A stretch of DNA of 35,093 nt from Flaviflexus sp. (GCA_030537635.1 JAUNVM010000023.1:1-35093); one strand, 5' to 3'. Shown: positions 9,325 through 18,897, numbered from the stretch's first letter. Numbers and translations: made by a program. The notes: generated by a model not told the origin, from the letters alone.

Positions 9325-9450
9325 TATCCTGCCCGCATCGCGTCTCACTTGGTGAATACCCGTGGAGCAATTGACGGTGCATGAAACCGTGGCTTCGCGG
9401 GCCGGCAGGCCCGACGGCAGGCACCGTCTACGTGTTCTTGTCTTTTCTAA
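9325..9450 (+). ncRNA. Candidate structured small RNA or leader between purL and gdhA
   Basis: The 450-bp gap 9152-9601 has no convincing gene. Within it, -10-like TATCCT (9325-9330) is followed by an 8-bp inverted repeat, GACGGTGC at 9373-9380 with its complement at 9421-9428. That repeat encloses a 6-bp hairpin, CGGGCC 9398-9403 with GGCCCG 9408-9413 (loop GGCA). Directly after it comes a T-rich stretch (9429-9447). This could be a short terminated RNA or an attenuated leader. I do not recognise it as any known riboswitch class. A 60-codon GTG-started frame (9362-9544) crosses it but has no supporting features. Confidence 0.3.
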
Positions 9451-9589
9451 AAGTGCTGGTAAAGCGGCTAAAAATCTGGGTGTAAGGCTTCGCAGCCGGG
9501 TGCGTGGCGGCCCGATGAGGACGTATGGCCTTGCCCCCGCGTGACAAAAAACTCAATGGACGAGGATTTCTGCGTCCCCATGAATCGGT

Positions 9590-10948
<1,359 letters not shown>

Positions 10949-10981
10949 GAACAGGGCTGGACACAGCCACCACAACAACGT

Positions 10982-11008
10982 GCAGGGGCGGGATCATCCC
11001 GCCCCTGC
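10982..11008 (+). terminator. Terminator of gdhA
   Basis: A perfect 12-bp stem (10982-10993 with 10997-11008, loop TCA) lies about 34 bases past the gdhA stop. No T tract follows; its near-symmetry means it could act on either strand. Confidence 0.65.
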
Positions 11009-11110
11009 CGCATGCCAGCGGGGATCGAGCTGAGCCCAGGTGCGCCTGCCCCGCCCGTCAAACCGAGGCCGCTGAGCTTGGCGGGGCTGTCGCTGAGAAC
11101 GACGTCGCTG

Positions 11111-11167
11111 CCAGGAACCTGGCAGGAACCTGGCGGGGGCGCTGGTGGTGGGGATGGTGCCCCCGCC
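11111..11167. repeat. Short repeats in the gdhA-malG convergent gap
   Basis: The 282-bp gap between convergent gdhA and malG contains, besides two terminators, CCAGGAACCTGG (an inverted repeat) followed by a second AGGAACCTGG copy within 11111-11132. It also has a 9-bp inverted repeat, GGCGGGGGC at 11132-11140 with its complement at 11159-11167. No gene is seen. Confidence 0.4.
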
Positions 11168-11186
11168 GACTGCGGCGCTTGAAAAG

Positions 11187-11217
11187 ACATCTGCCCCGCA
11201 GGGTGCGGGGCAGATGT
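11187..11217 (-). terminator. Terminator of the malE-malF-malG operon
   Basis: A perfect 14-bp stem (11187-11200 with 11204-11217, 3-nt loop) lies 14 bases past the malG stop. On the minus strand it is followed by CTTTTC, a short T tract. Confidence 0.85.
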
Positions 11218-11230
11218 GAGGGGGCTCTTC

Positions 11231-12136
11231 TTATCCCTTGACGGCGCCGCCGGTCAGGCCGGCCACGATGTACTTTTGGAGGAAGAGGAAGAGCAGGAGG
11301 ATCGGCAGAGCCGCGATGATCGATCCGGAGGTGAACAGGTCCCACTGCTTCTCATTGCCGCCCACCCAGAGGTTCATGCCCACGGCGAGGGTCCAGTTGT
11401 CCTGGCCGGTGAGAATGGTCCTCGAGAGGATGAAGTCGTTAAAAGCGGCAATGAAGGAGAGCAAGCCAACCACCGCGAGAATCGGGGTGACCAGCGGCAG
11501 GATGATCGTCCAGTAGATCTGCGTGTGGCTGCAGCCATCGATCTTCGCCGCCTCATCGAGCTCCTTCGGAATGGTGTTGAAGAAGCCGTACATGAGGAAG
11601 GTGTTAGCTCCGAGTGCGCCACCGAGGTAGACGCAGATAAGGGCGATCTTGGAGTTGATGCCGAGCGCGGGGATGATCTCCCCGAGCGTGGTGAGCAGCA
11701 GGAAGATCGCGACGAAAGCGAGGAGCTGCGGGAACATCTGGATGACCATGAGGCTCATCAAGGTCACCTTGCGCCCGGTGAACCGGTACCGGGAGAAGGC
11801 GTAGGCTGCGGCCGCCCCCATGAGCACCGTGCCAATCGCGGTGGCGATGCCGATGAAGAGGGTGTTGCCGAACCACGTCCAGAACATCGAATTGTTGAGC
11901 TTCTCGAAGTTCGCCAGGGAGATCTCGGAGAACATCGAATTCGAGCTCAGCAGCGTCAGCCCGGTTTTCGGATTGAGCGCCGCAGAGAGCACGTAGATGA
12001 TGGGGAAGGCGGCGTAGATGACGGCGAGGACGCCAATGATGTGGCGGAAGCCGATCTCCCGCATCCACCGGCCGAAGGACATCTTGTTCTCGGCCAGGAC
12101 ATCCCCGCTGGGCTTGTCATGCGTTGTGGTGGACAT
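11231..12136 (-). CDS. malG: Maltose/maltodextrin ABC transporter permease MalG
   Basis: MalG (301 residues) is one of two membrane subunits of a carbohydrate uptake (CUT1) ABC importer. Six hydrophobic segments are visible, beginning about residue 32. The EAA loop that docks on the ATPase reads ELDEAAKIDGCS, with the expected spacing before the last two helices. The C-terminus ending QKYIVAGLTGGAVKG is typical of MalG proteins. Its ATG shares one base with the malF stop (TGATG), so the pair is coupled. No ATP-binding subunit gene is adjacent; in actinobacteria a shared MsiK-type ATPase usually serves such importers. Confidence 0.93.
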   Translation of the reverse strand: MSTTTHDKPSGDVLAENKMSFGRWMREIGFRHIIGVLAVIYAAFPIIYVLSAALNPKTGLTLLSSNSMFSEISLANFEKLNNSMFWTWFGNTLFIGIATAIGTVLMGAAAAYAFSRYRFTGRKVTLMSLMVIQMFPQLLAFVAIFLLLTTLGEIIPALGINSKIALICVYLGGALGANTFLMYGFFNTIPKELDEAAKIDGCSHTQIYWTIILPLVTPILAVVGLLSFIAAFNDFILSRTILTGQDNWTLAVGMNLWVGGNEKQWDLFTSGSIIAALPILLLFLFLQKYIVAGLTGGAVKG

Positions 12137-13752
12137 CAGTTCAGTCCTTCCAGAGAGTTGGACTTCTTGAAGCTGATGAGGGACACCGTGCCAACGATGA
12201 TGAAGATGACGAGCGACAGGGCGGAGGCGAGGCCGTAGTTGGCGGCTGCCTCACCCGTGAGGCCGGCGATCTTGTACACCATGGAAATGAGGATGTCGGT
12301 GTGGCCCACCGGGACGGACGCATCGGCCATGGCCGGCCCGCCCGAGTTCAGCATGTAGATGAGGTTGAAGTTGTTGAAGTTGAACGCGAAAGAGGCGATG
12401 AGCAGCGGGGTGACCGCGATCATGAGCTGCGGCAGGGTCACCGAACGCCACACCTGGAAGGCGGAGGCGCCGTCGACCTTGGCGGCCTCGATGAGGTCGT
12501 GCGGAATCGACTGCAGTGCGCCGGTGCAGATGAGGAACATGTAGGGGAAGCCCATCCACAAGTTCACCCCGAGCACCGAGAGCTTCGCCAGGGTGGGGTC
12601 GGTCAGCCAGCCGATCTGGGCGCCGCCGAGCAAGACCTGGTTGAAGAAGCCGTACTTCGTGTTGAGCATGCCCGCGAAGAGGAAGGCGGTCATGAACGAG
12701 GGGAAGGCATAGGGCAGCAGCATGATGGTGCGATACACCTTGCGGCCCTTCATGCGCTCATCATCCATCGTCATCGCGAGGATCATGCCGAGCAGGAAGG
12801 TGGTGATGACCGACAGGAAGGCGAAGGCCACCGTCCAGGCGAGCACCTTGACGAAAGGCTGAGCATACCTGGCATCCGAGAAGCCCTCGGCAAAGTTCTT
12901 CAGGCCCACGCCGACCCGGTAGCCGGGAACGAGGCGGTCCCCGTCTTCCGATTCATAGAAGCCGGTGTCGTCATTGGCCGCATAGACCGTGCCATCGGAG
13001 CTGTTCGTGAAGGTGTCCGCATCCTCGTCATAGGTGAGCTGGGAGGTGAAGACGAAGGAGGAAGCGCCGGTCGTGGTGCCGAGCGAGCCAACGGAGTCCT
13101 CATCCTCCGACAGGCCGACGCGCACGCCCGTGAGGGCCCGCTGCTCCGCCGAGGACAGGGTGTTGGGATTGACCACCTCGTAGCCCTTGACCTCGGTGGG
13201 CCGACCATTGTCTCCGATCGTCCCGTCGACCGGCTCAACGACGCCGCCGTCGAGGCCGGCGAGGATCTCCTCGCCGTCAACAATGGCGAGGCCGAGCTCA
13301 TCCCCGTCGCGGATCACCGCGGAGGGATACTGGGGCGTGTCGGGAACCCGGTGGGTGGAGCTCTTCACCATGATCGACGACGTCGCGGCCGACTTGTCGA
13401 CCATGTGCTGGAAGCCGTAGTTGGTGAACGCAATGTAGCCGGTGTAGACGATGACGAAGGCCTGGAAGACCGCGAGGAAGGCGAGCCCCGGGGTGAGATA
13501 TTTCAGGGCGAGGGTGCGCCCGGAGAAGTACACCCAGTCGATAAAGAGGAGCATGAGGGCCATGAGGCCCATCAGTACCCACGAGTCCTTGTTCCAGGCC
13601 TGAACGATGATGTAGATGCCCGCGGCGTTGACGAAGGCCATGAGCACGAGCTTGACGATAAAGCCGGGGCCCCAGGAATGGGCCGGCGGGGCGTCGATGC
13701 CGGTGCGCTTCTTCTTCGGCCGCGGTTGCGTGGCGATGGAAGTTTCAGTCAT
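12136..13752 (-). CDS. malF: Maltose/maltodextrin ABC transporter permease MalF
   Basis: MalF (538 residues from the chosen start) is the partner permease. Several helices come first, then a large extracytoplasmic domain of about 170 residues (roughly 125-295), the equivalent of the E. coli MalF P2 loop that contacts the binding protein. The transporter core follows, with the EAA loop DLIEAAKVDGAS. Two starts lie close together, ATG at 13758 and at 13752. GAGGAG ends one base before the first but seven bases before the second, so 13752 is preferred. A 15-bp hairpin lies between malE and this gene and touches the GAGGAG. The extracytoplasmic domain is rich in Asp/Ser/Thr. Confidence 0.93.
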   Translation of the reverse strand: MTETSIATQPRPKKKRTGIDAPPAHSWGPGFIVKLVLMAFVNAAGIYIIVQAWNKDSWVLMGLMALMLLFIDWVYFSGRTLALKYLTPGLAFLAVFQAFVIVYTGYIAFTNYGFQHMVDKSAATSSIMVKSSTHRVPDTPQYPSAVIRDGDELGLAIVDGEEILAGLDGGVVEPVDGTIGDNGRPTEVKGYEVVNPNTLSSAEQRALTGVRVGLSEDEDSVGSLGTTTGASSFVFTSQLTYDEDADTFTNSSDGTVYAANDDTGFYESEDGDRLVPGYRVGVGLKNFAEGFSDARYAQPFVKVLAWTVAFAFLSVITTFLLGMILAMTMDDERMKGRKVYRTIMLLPYAFPSFMTAFLFAGMLNTKYGFFNQVLLGGAQIGWLTDPTLAKLSVLGVNLWMGFPYMFLICTGALQSIPHDLIEAAKVDGASAFQVWRSVTLPQLMIAVTPLLIASFAFNFNNFNLIYMLNSGGPAMADASVPVGHTDILISMVYKIAGLTGEAAANYGLASALSLVIFIIVGTVSLISFKKSNSLEGLN

Positions 13753-13763
13753 CTTCATGCTCC

Positions 13764-13799
13764 TCGTAGGGGGATGCGCCTGAGCGCATCCCCCTACGA
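13764..13799 (-). promoter_or_regulatory. Strong hairpin between malE and malF
   Basis: A perfect 15-bp stem (13764-13778 with 13785-13799, loop CCTGAG on the plus strand) occupies most of the 54-bp malE-malF gap. On the minus strand the foot of the stem overlaps the first bases of the malF GAGGAG site. It probably limits read-through or 3' decay, giving more MalE than MalF/MalG, as intergenic hairpins do in other mal operons. Confidence 0.6.
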
Positions 13800-13806
13800 A
13801 GTGAGA

Positions 13807-15066
13807 CTACTTGAGGTCGGCGGTGATGTCGTCGGCCATCTTCTCCCAGACGGCCTTCGGATCACTCGCTGAGCCCTTAATCAGCTGAGCCTCGGTCTTG
13901 CCCCAGTACTGCCACACGGCTCCCATTTCCGGAATCGAGGGCATGGGGACCGCGTTTTCGGCGACCTTGGCAAAGCCATCGGTCAGCGGATCATCGGTGA
14001 TGGCCTCGGCAGCCTCGGTGAGGGCCGGGGTGCGGTTGCCCGCCTCGTAGAGCGAGATCTGAATATCCTTCGAGCCGATGTAGTTGACAAGGAAGTCGGT
14101 CGCAGCCACCGGATTGGCGGCGTAGGCCGAGACGTAGAAGCCCTGAACGCCAACGAACGGCTGAGCATCCTGCCCGCCAGCCGACGGGATCGGATCCACG
14201 GCCAGGTCCAGTCCAGCATCCGCGAACTCCTGGATCATCCAGGGGCCACCGATGATGAACGGGGATTCGCCCTTGGAGAAGGCATCGATTGCGACGTCGT
14301 AGGTGATAGCGGTGTCGAGGTTGCCGGTGCCGGACTGGCCCTCCTCGCGCAGCCAGTTCGCGAACTCGATGCCAGCATCGTCCGCAATCGTCAGATCGGT
14401 CGAGTAGGTGCCGTCATCATTCTGGGCGAAGACGGAGTTACCAAAGGAGGTCTGGAAGGGGTAGTAGGTGTACGGATCAGAATCCTCGCCGGTCTGGATG
14501 AGGAAGGGGTACTTCGCGTCCTTGCCCATCTCCACCATCTCCGCGTAGTCCGCCGGAGCCTCGGGGGCGAGCTCGGTGTTGCGAATAAGAGCAACGTTCT
14601 CCACCGCGTAGGGAAGGCCGTACACCTGGTCCGCGTAGGTGAAGGCCTGGATGGTGACCTCGTTGAAGTCGTCGACCGTATCGCCGAGCTCGATCGGGGA
14701 GACCACGCCGTTCTCGTAGAATTCGCCGAGCCAGTCGTGGGCGCCCACGGTAATGTCCGGGCCACCATCATTCGGGGCCTGGGTCTGGAACTCGGTGCGG
14801 ATCTCGTCAAACTCCTTGACCACGAGCCTGACCGAGTTACCGGTGGCATCCTCGTACTGCTTGGCGGCCTCGGACACGGCGGGCTCGCGGTTCGAGTCAA
14901 CCCACACGGTCAGCTCCGCGCCACCCTCGGGATCCTCACCGCCAGCATCCTCCGAGGAAGCCTGTTCGGTGTCGGTAGTCTGTTCGCTATTGTTGTCGTC
15001 GGAACCGCAGGCGCTCATCGTCAGCGTGAGGCCGGCTGCAGCCAAAAAAGCAATGCTCCGTCGCAT
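13807..15066 (-). CDS. malE: Maltose/maltodextrin-binding lipoprotein MalE
   Basis: MalE (419 residues) is the solute-binding lipoprotein of the importer, tethered outside the membrane. After MRRS a hydrophobic signal segment leads to the lipobox LTMSAC, with lipidation at Cys20. An acidic Ser/Glu/Asp linker of about 30 residues follows, then the binding domain starting AELTVWVDS. The start at 15066 is preferred over an in-frame start at 15102 because AAGGAGA lies directly upstream and it gives a proper signal peptide. It is first in the operon malE-malF-malG. The upstream region carries a LacI-type operator-like site overlapping a predicted -35 box, so maltodextrin-responsive repression is likely. 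The exact sugar is inferred from the neighbouring alpha-glucosidase. Confidence 0.92.
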   Translation of the reverse strand: MRRSIAFLAAAGLTLTMSACGSDDNNSEQTTDTEQASSEDAGGEDPEGGAELTVWVDSNREPAVSEAAKQYEDATGNSVRLVVKEFDEIRTEFQTQAPNDGGPDITVGAHDWLGEFYENGVVSPIELGDTVDDFNEVTIQAFTYADQVYGLPYAVENVALIRNTELAPEAPADYAEMVEMGKDAKYPFLIQTGEDSDPYTYYPFQTSFGNSVFAQNDDGTYSTDLTIADDAGIEFANWLREEGQSGTGNLDTAITYDVAIDAFSKGESPFIIGGPWMIQEFADAGLDLAVDPIPSAGGQDAQPFVGVQGFYVSAYAANPVAATDFLVNYIGSKDIQISLYEAGNRTPALTEAAEAITDDPLTDGFAKVAENAVPMPSIPEMGAVWQYWGKTEAQLIKGSASDPKAVWEKMADDITADLK

Positions 15067-15139
15067 TATTTCTCCTTGCGTAATGGAACGGTGTCCCGGC
15101 ACATGCGCGGCGGTGCGCTCATCTCCGGTGGTACCCTAA

Positions 15140-15167
15140 AGACTACCAGAGTACTCCCAGCCTGCAA
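15140..15167 (-). promoter_or_regulatory. Predicted malE promoter
   Basis: On the minus strand TTGCAG (plus 15162-15167) and TAGTCT (plus 15140-15145) are spaced by 16 bp. The implied start near 15133 gives a leader of about 65 nt with a good Shine-Dalgarno sequence. Confidence 0.45.
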
Positions 15168-15176
15168 CTGTTTGCA
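15163..15176. promoter_or_regulatory. LacI-family-like operator in the malE/alpha-glucosidase divergent region
   Basis: TGCAACTGTTTGCA has perfect 5-bp arms (TGCAA and TTGCA) around CTGT. It differs at two positions from the symmetric TGCAAACGTTTGCA form typical of LacI-type sugar repressor sites. It overlaps the predicted malE -35 box. The rest of the 304-bp gap (15067-15370) holds a TGGTA/TACCA inverted repeat (15129-15133, 15144-15148), and no gene is seen there. The repressor gene is not in the window. Confidence 0.5.
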
Positions 15177-15326
15177 CTGTTCTCACCATAAGATTCGACG
15201 AAGAATGGCGGCGAGAGTGAAAGCAGTTTTAAGGTTCTTGCAATCTGTTTCATTGATGGTAGCAAGGAGGGGAGGGCGGAAGATCCGCCCGGGCAGACAA
15301 CCAAATAAAACGCATAATTTACCAGC

Positions 15327-15332
15327 TAGAGT
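15327..15332 (+). promoter_or_regulatory. Predicted -10 box of the alpha-glucosidase gene
   Basis: TAGAGT lies about 40 bases before the ATG at 15371, giving a short leader that includes AAAGG 6 nt before the start. No clear -35 is seen. Confidence 0.35.
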
Positions 15333-15370
15333 GAGATGATGCCCGCGCGGCGGGCGGCGAAAGGGTGGAC

Positions 15371-17023
15371 ATGGTGACGCAAGATCGAGCGCTGGCGCGC
15401 CACGAAGCAGGCGGCGATCAGTGGTGGCGGACGGCGGTGATCTATCAGATCTATCCGCGCTCCTTCGCCTCGAGCGACGGGCCGGTGGGAGACCTGCCGG
15501 GAATCACCTCCCGGCTGGAGTACGTGGCCTCGATCGGGGTGGATGCTGTGTGGCTCTCCCCGTTCTATCGCTCCCCGCAGCGCGATCACGGATACGACGT
15601 GGCGGACTATCGCGATGTCGATCCCATGTTCGGAACTCTGGACGACGCCACCGCTCTCATCGATCGGGCCGGGGAGCTCGGTCTCAAGGTCATCGTCGAT
15701 CTCGTGCCCAACCACACCTCCGACCAGCACCCGTGGTTCCGCGAGGCGCTTGCCGCACCCCAGGGCTCGCCGGCCCGGGAGCGCTACTGGTTCCGCGAGG
15801 GTAGGGGAGAGGATGGGGAGCTGCCGCCCACCGACTGGGAGTCGGTGTTTGGCGGGCCGGCCTGGACCCGGGTGGAGGATGGCCAGTGGTATCTGCACCT
15901 GTTCGACTCCTCCCAGCCCGATCTCAACTGGGATCATCCCGAGGTGCGCGAGGAATTCGATTCGATCTTGAGGTTCTGGCTTGACCGGGGAGTTGCCGGC
16001 TTCCGGGTGGATGTCGCGCACGGCCTGGCTAAGGATCCCACCCTGCCGGACTTTGCCTCCCACGCGGCCATGATCGCCGGGCTGGATGAGGACGCTCCGG
16101 CCGGCCCAGAGCCCATGTGGGATCGCGATGAGGTACACGAGATCTACCGCCGCTGGCGCCGCGTGCTCGATGAGTATCCGGAGTCGATGATGTGCGGAGA
16201 AGTCTGGGTGGGAGACGATGAGCGGCGCTCCCGCTACGTGCGTGCCGACGAAATGCACCAGTGCTTCAATTTTGCTTTCCTCTCCAGCCCGTGGCGGGCC
16301 GCCGACATCGGAGGTGTCATCGCGGCCTCCCTCGCCGCCAATGATGCGGTGGGGGCTCCCACCACGTGGGTGCTGTCCAATCACGATGTCATTCGGACGG
16401 TGAGCCGGATGGGACTGAGCGAGACCGGCAAGGGTCCGAACGGACTGTTTGCGAGCGATGAGCGGCCGGATCTTCAGCTCGGGGAGCGGCGCGCCAAGGC
16501 CGCCCAGCTGCTCATGCTCGCCCTGCCGGGGGCCGCCTACCTCTACAACGGGGAGGAGCTCGGTCTACCCGAGCACGATCACCTGCCCGATGAGGCGCGT
16601 CAGGATCCCGCTTTTGAGCGCACCGGCCGGGCCGAACCGGGCCGCGACGGCTGCCGCATTCCCCTCCCGTGGCAGGCCGAGGAGCCGGCCTGCGGATTCT
16701 CCCCGAGCGGCCAGACGTGGCTGCCCCAGCCGGAGGGCTGGGAGAAGTACGCTGCCGACCGTCAAGAGGAGGATGCTGATTCTTACCTCAACTTCATTCG
16801 CCAGGCCCTCGCCCACCGGGCCCACTACCGGCTCGGCGGAGCCAGCCTCACCGAGCGGGAGGCACCGGAAGGCAGCCTCGTCTACGACATCGGTGAGCTC
16901 CGCGTCATCACCGTCTTCACCGGATCCGTTCCCGTGCCCGAGGGCTGGCAGGTGCTGTTTGCCTCCGCGCCGGTTGAGGCGGATATCGGCCCGGATACCA
17001 CCGTGTGGCTGCGCCGGTCATAG
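15371..17023 (+). CDS. GH13 alpha-glucosidase (oligo-1,6-/alpha-1,4-glucosidase type)
   Basis: This 550-residue cytosolic enzyme would split glucose from maltodextrins or isomalto-oligosaccharides. YQIYPRSF opens the (beta/alpha)8 barrel. The catalytic nucleophile is Asp214 in GFRVDVAH, the acid/base is Glu277 in GEVWV, and the transition-state Asp is Asp339 in LSNHDV. There is no signal peptide. It resembles the actinobacterial AglA-like group (GH13 subfamily 30) more than trehalose or sucrose enzymes, but substrate assignment is inference. The start at 15371 is chosen for AAAGG 6 nt upstream; GTG at 15365 is an alternative adding two residues. It is divergent from malE and likely shares its regulation. 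Confidence 0.9.
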   Translation: MVTQDRALARHEAGGDQWWRTAVIYQIYPRSFASSDGPVGDLPGITSRLEYVASIGVDAVWLSPFYRSPQRDHGYDVADYRDVDPMFGTLDDATALIDRAGELGLKVIVDLVPNHTSDQHPWFREALAAPQGSPARERYWFREGRGEDGELPPTDWESVFGGPAWTRVEDGQWYLHLFDSSQPDLNWDHPEVREEFDSILRFWLDRGVAGFRVDVAHGLAKDPTLPDFASHAAMIAGLDEDAPAGPEPMWDRDEVHEIYRRWRRVLDEYPESMMCGEVWVGDDERRSRYVRADEMHQCFNFAFLSSPWRAADIGGVIAASLAANDAVGAPTTWVLSNHDVIRTVSRMGLSETGKGPNGLFASDERPDLQLGERRAKAAQLLMLALPGAAYLYNGEELGLPEHDHLPDEARQDPAFERTGRAEPGRDGCRIPLPWQAEEPACGFSPSGQTWLPQPEGWEKYAADRQEEDADSYLNFIRQALAHRAHYRLGGASLTEREAPEGSLVYDIGELRVITVFTGSVPVPEGWQVLFASAPVEADIGPDTTVWLRRS

Positions 17024-17087
17024 GCCGAAAAGATCCGAGCACCGAGCGGAGCGCCGGGTGGATGTCACCATCGAGCGGAGATATGAC

Positions 17088-17130
17088 TGTGGGCGGGGAA
17101 GTCCCCGCCCACACGGCCACTAGCGTGGCC
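17088..17130. terminator. Bidirectional terminator pair between alpha-glucosidase and ptsI
   Basis: An 11-bp stem (17088-17098 with 17103-17113, loop AAGT) is followed at once by a 6-bp hairpin, GGCCAC 17115-17120 with GTGGCC 17125-17130. Both lie between convergent genes and have no T tract. Confidence 0.6.
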
Positions 17131-17178
17131 CGACGTCTGCGTTAGTCGGTGACGTTAGTGGTGTTCGCCGCTCAGGTC

Positions 17179-18852
17179 CTACTGGTCGAGAATCGAGGCG
17201 GCGAGGATACGGGCCTCGCCGGGATCCTGGGCGCCGAGCACGGCCTTGGCGGCCTGCTCGCACTGTTCCTTGGTGACCTTGGCGAGCTTGGAGCCCACGT
17301 AGGGGATCGCCGAGACCGCCATCGACAGCGACGTCACGCCCATGCCGACGAAGACGCAGGCGAGCAGCGGATCGGCCGCGGCTTCACCGCACACCCCCAC
17401 CGGGGTCTCCTTCGTCACGCCGGAGGCGGCAATGCGGGAGATGAGGCTGAGGACGGCGGGCTGCCAGGTGTCGGTGTAGGTCGCGAGATTAGGATTACCC
17501 CGGTCCGCGGCCATGACGTACTGGGTGAGGTCATTCGTGCCGATGGAGACGAAGTCGACCTCGTCGAGGAAACGGTCGATGAGGATGGCGGCGGCGGGCA
17601 CCTCGATCATGATGCCGGCGGTGAGGTCACGCTCGTGGGCGAGCTGAGCAAACCAGCGGGCCTCGGAGATCGTGGCCACCATGGGCGCCATAATCCAGGT
17701 GGGTCCGTCATGCTCGCGGGCCGCCTGGGCGATCGCGTCGAGTTGACGGAGCAAAATCCCCTGGTCGATGCCGGAGGTGCGCAGGCCGCGCACGCCGAGC
17801 GCCGGATTGTCCTCGTCCGGAACGGAGGCGAAGGCCACCGGCTTATCCGATCCGGCATCGAGCGTGCGCACGACAATCTTCGAATCCGGGAAGGAGCCAA
17901 AGACGGAGCGGTACAGCTCGGTCTGCTCGGTGACCGGCGGCTCGGTCGTGGCATTGAGATAGGACAGCTCGGTGCGGAACAGCCCAATGCCCTGTGCCTG
18001 GGAGGCGGCCGCCCGCTTGGCTCCCGCCTCATCCTGCACGTTGGCCAGCAGCTGGACCGGCTCCCCATCCGCCGTCTGTGCGGGTCCCGTCCAGGCCTTG
18101 GCCTCCTCGCGGGCCCGCTCATCGGCGCTGGCGGCCTCCTCGGCCGCCGCCGGATCCGGATCGGCGTCAATCCGCCCATCCCCACCATCGACAAGGATCA
18201 TCTGCTCGTCGGTCACCTCGCCGATCTCGCGGGCGGCAACAATGCAGGGAATGCCGAGCTGGCGGGCAATGATCGAGGTGTGGGAGGTTGGCCCGCCCAG
18301 TCGAGTGACGATCGCGCGAATGAGGCTCGGATCCAGGCCGGCCGTATCGGCCGGGGCTAGATCCTCGGCGAGGAGAACGACCGGGGATTCAGGAGTGGGA
18401 ATACCGGGCTCGGGCAGCCCCTCAAGCTCGGCGATGACCCGATTGCGCATGTCCAGCAGATCGGTTACCCGCTCCGCCATGAGCCCGCCCTGGGCCCGGA
18501 ACATATCGGCGAACATCTCGGTTGCCCGAGCGGCCGCCACAGGGGCGCTCACGCCCGCATCAATATGCTTATTGACCGCCTTGCGCCACCCCTTGTCCTT
18601 GGCGAACTGGGCGGCCACCGCGAGAATATCCGAGGCGGTGCCCACCGTGGCCTCAGAGCGCCCGCGCAGGCGAGTCGACACGGTATCGGCGCACGCGGCA
18701 AAGCGCTCCTTCTCACCGTCGCGATCCTCGGGCGCGATCTCCGGCCCTTCGCTTGGCGGCTCGGGTGCGGGCTGAGCCCACGCCACCGGCCCATAGGCAA
18801 TCCCGGCCACCACGGGGGTGCCGTAGAGCGTGCGGGCGGAAGCGATGTCCAT
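17179..18852 (-). CDS. ptsI: Phosphoenolpyruvate-protein phosphotransferase (PTS enzyme I)
   Basis: Enzyme I (557 residues) takes the phosphoryl group from PEP and passes it to HPr, energising all PTS sugar permeases; it acts in the cytosol. The phosphorylated residue is His191 in GGPTSHTSIIARQLG. The PEP-binding barrel shows FVSIGTNDLTQYVMAADRGN-type residues and the catalytic Cys488 in GVCGEAAADP. The start at 18852 is chosen because GGAGGA lies 7 nt upstream; extending the frame to 18867 would use a TTG inside that site. Neither ptsH nor an EII gene is adjacent, so the partner lies elsewhere. It is convergent with the alpha-glucosidase gene. Confidence 0.95.
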   Translation of the reverse strand: MDIASARTLYGTPVVAGIAYGPVAWAQPAPEPPSEGPEIAPEDRDGEKERFAACADTVSTRLRGRSEATVGTASDILAVAAQFAKDKGWRKAVNKHIDAGVSAPVAAARATEMFADMFRAQGGLMAERVTDLLDMRNRVIAELEGLPEPGIPTPESPVVLLAEDLAPADTAGLDPSLIRAIVTRLGGPTSHTSIIARQLGIPCIVAAREIGEVTDEQMILVDGGDGRIDADPDPAAAEEAASADERAREEAKAWTGPAQTADGEPVQLLANVQDEAGAKRAAASQAQGIGLFRTELSYLNATTEPPVTEQTELYRSVFGSFPDSKIVVRTLDAGSDKPVAFASVPDEDNPALGVRGLRTSGIDQGILLRQLDAIAQAAREHDGPTWIMAPMVATISEARWFAQLAHERDLTAGIMIEVPAAAILIDRFLDEVDFVSIGTNDLTQYVMAADRGNPNLATYTDTWQPAVLSLISRIAASGVTKETPVGVCGEAAADPLLACVFVGMGVTSLSMAVSAIPYVGSKLAKVTKEQCEQAAKAVLGAQDPGEARILAASILDQ

Positions 18853-18891
18853 GGATCTGTCCTCCAAAAGATTTGACCTTCAACAGGATTA

Positions 18892-18897
18892 ATTCTA
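18892..18897 (-). promoter_or_regulatory. Predicted -10 box of ptsI
   Basis: TAGAAT on the minus strand lies about 40 bases upstream of the ptsI start. A TTGAGT lies further up but only 14 bp away, so the -35 is uncertain. The rest of the gap to 19140 contains no gene; AATGCCC and GGGCATT form a 7-bp inverted repeat around a T-rich stretch near 18970-19007. Confidence 0.4.

Noticed and set aside
9362..9544. 60-codon GTG-started frame between purL and gdhA
   Set aside because: It is rich in Arg/Gly, has no ribosome binding site, overlaps the hairpin structure and shows no family-like motif.
12124..13872. 582-codon plus-strand open frame opposite malF
   Set aside because: malF is clear on the minus strand. 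The opposite frame is Arg/Glu/His/Gly-rich antisense sequence without a start site signal.
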